From: Orthonyx spaldingii
Taxonomy: Eukaryota; Chordata; Aves; Passeriformes; Orthonychidae
NCBI GenBank assembly: GCA_013397795.1
Contig: VZTJ01004023.1
Location: forward strand, 1,113,422-1,177,421
Reading direction: 5' to 3'
Length of the DNA: 64,000 nt
Of this stretch, positions 59,870 to 64,000 are shown piece by piece. Under the pieces are notes generated by a model. The model was not told where the DNA came from and ran no database searches. It saw only the letters and a list, made by a program, of their open reading frames with translations. Every line of letters begins with the position of its first letter. Position 1 is the stretch's first letter. The translations under genes and the position numbers were made by a program.

Positions 59870-62785
59870 GTCAGTGTGCAACCCCTCTCCTTGAGGTCCT
59901 ATTTGGACCTCTGAGTATTGATCAGCAGAGATCAAACTGAGCAAGTGAGTGCTTTTGGAAATTGCCCAACAGGTGTGGAAGCTGCATGCTGTGTATTTAA
60001 GTGGCAGACTGGAGGGTAACACACCATTTGCTTTACTTCTTATGAAATAAACAAATCCTAATTTGGAAGCAGCGGTTTGGCGTCTGGGTTTGGGGTTTGA
60101 GTTTGAAGACCTCGGAGCCCCAGTGTGAGTGGGGCTGCAAAGGGGCTGCCACAGGCAAGTGGGGGCTGCCAAAATTTTCAGTCCTGGCCACTTGGTGGTG
60201 GAAGGCTTTTGCTAGGGTCAGTGTTTGACCTTCAACACTTTGCAGATTTTTACTACAGAGAGCTGTGAGCTGAGTGTGGTGACTTGCAAAAGGAGACAGA
60301 CAGATGTCTCAGTCAAACACTGTTGCAAGTGCTATTTAATTTGGTTACAGGCAGGAGTGTTGTTCATTAAAGCTGTACTGCATTGCAAACTAAAGGAAAT
60401 ATGTATTATCCAAGCTGTCTATATTGTTAGCAAATATATTATAGGTAACTTCAGTCTGTATGGACTGATGGAATGCTCTCAAGTGAGCAAACAGAAACTT
60501 ATCTTCTTGATAAGTTTAAAAAAAGGGCACCATTTACAAACACTGTTTTCCAGCAGCACTTATTTGAATGTATGGAATGGCTCTTTCCATGTCTTCTGCC
60601 TTTTGTCTCAGAGGATATGGTATCTATATCCATGTTTTGTCCTGGTATATTTGCTAAAAGATAATTGAATGTGGTATATTCTGGTGAGTATTTAACTCCT
60701 GTGGGTAACAGCATTTACACAGCTACCAACCAGCTCTGCCCTTTTGGGTACTACTGGGAAGCCCTGACCTAAAATTATTCCTGTGGCTCTCAAACCACTG
60801 CAAGTGAACAAGTGATTTGTGTCAAAAGGCAATGATTTTTGCATGTTTGTCCTCCAACATTCTGTATGTTGGATAACAGTGATATTGCTAGAGTTAATAG
60901 GAAACATTCAGGCAATATACGTTTTCTCTTTTTTTTTTTTTTTTTTAACCTTAAGATTCTTAAAAGACAATGAGCTTTAATTTGTTGAGCCAGATGTCTG
61001 GTGTGCAAATGAATGTAGACTGAGAACAGATGTTTAAATGTGTGTGTTCCAAGTTATGAGTATTTGGAAGATGAAGTGCTCTGCCCATTGTGTCTTCTTT
61101 TTGAATATTACATTTATGTTTTGAAAGCAGTTTTGCTCACTCAGTTTTTCAGTGGATAAAGATCAGCACATAATTTTGACAAACAGTAAAAAGAAACTGA
61201 ATCTTGTATTTTAGAGCTTTTTCTTTCACAGATATTTCCAGAGTTCAAACCAAGTTCACTTATTTGTGGCTTTCATGATGTCCAGACAAGTAATAATCAT
61301 TCATGCCATTATTTAGCCATCAGTATTTTGCCTTTTAGTTGTTTTCTACTGACTAGGGGTTTTGGTGGATAGATGGTGAATGTATTAAAACCTTAAATGG
61401 GGAAATTTATTTGCTAAATGGAAATTCAGCTAGAAGTGTAACTGCACCTCTGAAAAATGTGGCCTGAACCTGTCTGTGCATGGAACAGGTCAGTGACAAT
61501 CTCTAGCATCTCTACCTTTCGCTACATCTTCAGTTTAGTCAATCTGGACCTTGTGTCTGGTGTTCAGTTTGCCCTTTTCCTCATTTCTGCATTTGGAGAG
61601 CAGTTCCTGGTGTTTGTATTGCACAATTAAAACGTTAGATGAACAGAGATTTTGCCACAAGGTGAAAACTATATTCTGCTGCTGCAGCCTCCTGTCATCA
61701 TCAGTTACTGTTATTGAATTGGTCACCTCTTTGATTTCTTTAGAACATGTTGTCCAAATGAGATCGGCTTCAAAATCTCATAAAGGAGCCAAGGAATTCT
61801 TTTGAATTGTTCTTGGAATCCCACATGTGGTAATGCTGGTTTTATACTCATTTGTTCCTTCAGGAGAAAAAGAGACAGTGACTTACTGTAATGGGACAAT
61901 ATTACATCTCTGGAGCAGTAACTAATCTTTTTTTTCTTTTTTCCTCCCCTTTCCACACATTGTTTTTTCATTTTCTGCTGTTGCCCAAGGATTTATTGCA
62001 CGATGCTTCTGCTTGTTCATAAAGTGAGCCCTTAAAAATCCTCAGTGGTTTGGGCATGGTTTTAATCTCTGTATGACTAATTGATGTTGGTATTCAATGG
62101 ACTTCAGTGCTGGTATTCTGGGAAGCAGATTGGAGATGCTGAGATTGAAGGGTGATTTTTGTCTTTGTGCATTCTTGTCTGAAAGGAACAGGGTTTAAGT
62201 TTTAGTTCTTGCTTTATTCTCCTCTGGTTTTTCCTTCAGGCTTCCTGGGCTCTGTATATTGCATGTGTGTCCATGTTGCTACTGAAGTGAAAGCTCTTTT
62301 CATACCAGACCTGCCTCTTAAGAGATAGACTTTGCCTATCATGGGCTTCAACAAGCTGGTCTCAACATCAGTACATGCTTCTAAAAAGAAATAATTTAAA
62401 TTCTGCAGATCAGCATTTTAATTTTCATTTAATTTTATTAACATTAGCCTCTTGTTTAGTGTTTCAGCAGCTTGATTTCTCCTTTTAGTTCTGTTTTCTT
62501 GTTTTTATTGGTGAAAATTCCTTCCAGCTTGCATGTATTTATTGTAACTTGGATTAAGCAATTGAAAAACTCGAGAAGAATTTTAATGGTAAATCAGGGA
62601 GGTGGTAATTTTCCCCACCACCTTTCTGTATAATATTGTAGTGCACTGTAATCCTCAAAGAGCTAATATTAATACTCTCTGATTCAGTAATTCCCATTAA
62701 ACTGCTTTTTAGTTGTACTGTAAAGCAATAGGGCCATTGATTTGAGTGCAATCATATACTGGCTGCAGAGCTAAAGGATAGCTAC

Positions 62786-62870
62786 AGAAACAACAACAAA
62801 ACCCAAGCCAACTAAAACTACATTGAAAAAACAACAAAACCCAAAATAACCAAAACAAAAACAAAACCAT
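62786..62870. repeat. A/C-rich low-complexity tract (CAAAAC-like)
   Basis: CAACAACAAAACCC-type sequence, roughly the reverse complement of the G/T-rich tract 450 bases downstream. Confidence 0.85.
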
Positions 62871-63309
62871 CACCATGCAGTTCACCAGCTGCTCAGCAGA
62901 TCCTGGTCTCTGGGCATTATGTTGAAGTAAGGGATCCATGGATGGGATTGTGAGGAGACTCTTCAGGAATTCAGAAAAATAACTCATATTTCATATCATA
63001 TTGGGTAAAGCTTGAGGAAGAAGTGATGCAAACATAATAATAACATACAGCAAAACTCCTCATTGTTATTTTAGGCCATGACTCTGTACAGTTGTAGAAG
63101 CAGTGAGAGAACTCCAGTAATTAATGAATGAAGAAGGGTAGTAGTTGTGATGGATTTATGTGAAGTTGGTACATAGCATAAAAAAACTTTTCACTGAAGT
63201 TTTTTTATTTTTCTTTATTTAGTGGCTAAGTACCTGATGGGTTTTATTACTTAGCCATTAAATGAATCAATAAGAAATATTTTAGTCTCCAAATACAGAC
63301 TCTTTTGGC

Positions 63310-63440
63310 GTTGGGGTTTGTTTTTTTTTTTTTTTGAGTTTTCTTTTTTTGTTGTTGTTTGTTTTGGTTTTGTTGTTTGGTTTTGGGTTTTTTTGGTGTG
63401 TGTGGGGATTTGTTGGTGTGGGGGGTTTTAAATTTTTTTT
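63310..63440. repeat. G/T-rich low-complexity tract
   Basis: T runs mixed with GTTGTTGTTTGTTTTGG-type units and TGTGTGGGG. Little A or C. Confidence 0.9.
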
Positions 63441-64000
63441 TTAATGAGAATGCAAATAGTGACAGAATTGGTATCATGACAAGAACTGTCAGGTTAATGT
63501 AAAAGCAGATGCAGTTTAGCTCTGCCCGTGGTCTTAGCTGCCCAAAAACTGGATCACAGCTGTTGTCTTGGCTGGGGTTCAGCTCCCATTTGGTAGTACT
63601 TGCCCAGTTTCTTGGAGGTTGGCATGAATGTGAAGTGAACTCACTCCTGCCTGAAAAAGACCCTGTGGATTAGTTCTTAGAAAGCAGATTTGCTATTTAG
63701 GTAGGTTGTGTGTAAGCACAGTAGTAAAAAAACCAACCTAGAAGATTACTAAGATTTAGGGGCCATAGTCACCATTTGAACCTTTTTTAAAGCCCCCTGA
63801 CTTTGCTGAAAAAGGCTAGGATGGAAATGTAGGGACTTCTTTGTGTGCATGTTTCTACATAAGAAAAGCTTGACATAAATAGTGTTCTTTAAACCCGTGC
63901 TGGGCTTAAATGTCTTTTGTCTGCAGCTATAAAGAGCTTTTGCAGTATATTAATCCTCCAAGGCTTCAGAGACACAGAATTTAAGGCTTGCTGGTGGAGA

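Larger units (their letters stand above)
59870..64000 (+). other. ESRP2 intron 14, incomplete
   Basis: At least 4,131 bases with no acceptor followed by the expected C-terminal codons. It contains a poly-T run near 60931-60948, an A/C-rich tract (62786-62870) and a G/T-rich tract (63310-63440). The acceptor-like CTGCAG near 63926 is followed in the required frame by CTA TAA and is rejected as the last exon. Confidence 0.8.

Noticed and set aside
60225..60668. Open frame of 147 codons on the + strand in ESRP2 intron 14
   Set aside because: The longest single frame in that region, but its product is low-complexity and hydrophobic with no family resemblance, and the first part has no start context or upstream acceptor in frame with exon 14. 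Treated as chance.
63905..63960. Possible final ESRP2 exon after CTGCAG near 63926
   Set aside because: In the required phase 0 it reads CTA TAA at once, giving a protein that lacks the conserved C-terminus.
1..64000. CRISPR arrays, bacterial operons, prophage, tRNA or rRNA genes
   Set aside because: None seen. The repeats present are microsatellites, homopolymers and CR1 fragments, and the gene is a vertebrate intron-containing gene.

Overview
The window is vertebrate genomic DNA, most likely from a bird. It is AT-rich with long non-coding stretches, a single split gene with canonical GT-AG introns, and several truncated CR1 LINE fragments carrying the 3' tail motif familiar from bird genomes. 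A turtle or crocodilian source is not excluded by sequence alone.

Layout. Positions 1 to about 28,100 hold no recognisable gene. This stretch contains simple repeats, a 37-base run of N (11613-11649), an AT dinucleotide tract and one or two CR1 remnants. From about 28,200 the sequence turns GC- and CpG-rich (CCAAT boxes, purine and pyrimidine tracts, four CAGGTA sites), and this looks like the promoter and 5' end of the one gene. That gene runs on the + strand from an ATG at 28951 to past the right edge. Fourteen coding exons join in one open frame (677 codons) with matching splice phases. The last coding exon and the 3' UTR are not in the window.

The gene is ESRP2, epithelial splicing regulatory protein 2. 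It encodes a nuclear RNA-binding protein with an N-terminal RNase H-like region, three quasi-RRM domains, a Pro/Ala-rich linker and a partial C-terminal RRM-like segment. The N-terminal and linker segments match remembered ESRP2 better than its paralogue ESRP1. In epithelia ESRP proteins bind GU-rich RNA and set epithelial exon choices (for example in FGFR2, CD44, CTNND1 and ENAH).

Most interesting points: two identical splice donors 12 bases apart at the end of exon 12, which would add or remove four residues (C-K-L-P) in frame; four ZEB/Snail-type CAGGTA sites in about 520 bases of the promoter; a strong potential splice acceptor just upstream of the start codon, suggesting a non-coding first exon and a short 5' UTR intron; an unusually weak donor at the end of exon 10; and an expanded gene structure with an 18.2 kb intron 2, whereas mammalian ESRP2 is compact. 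I found no mobile defence system, CRISPR array, RNA gene or second protein-coding gene.
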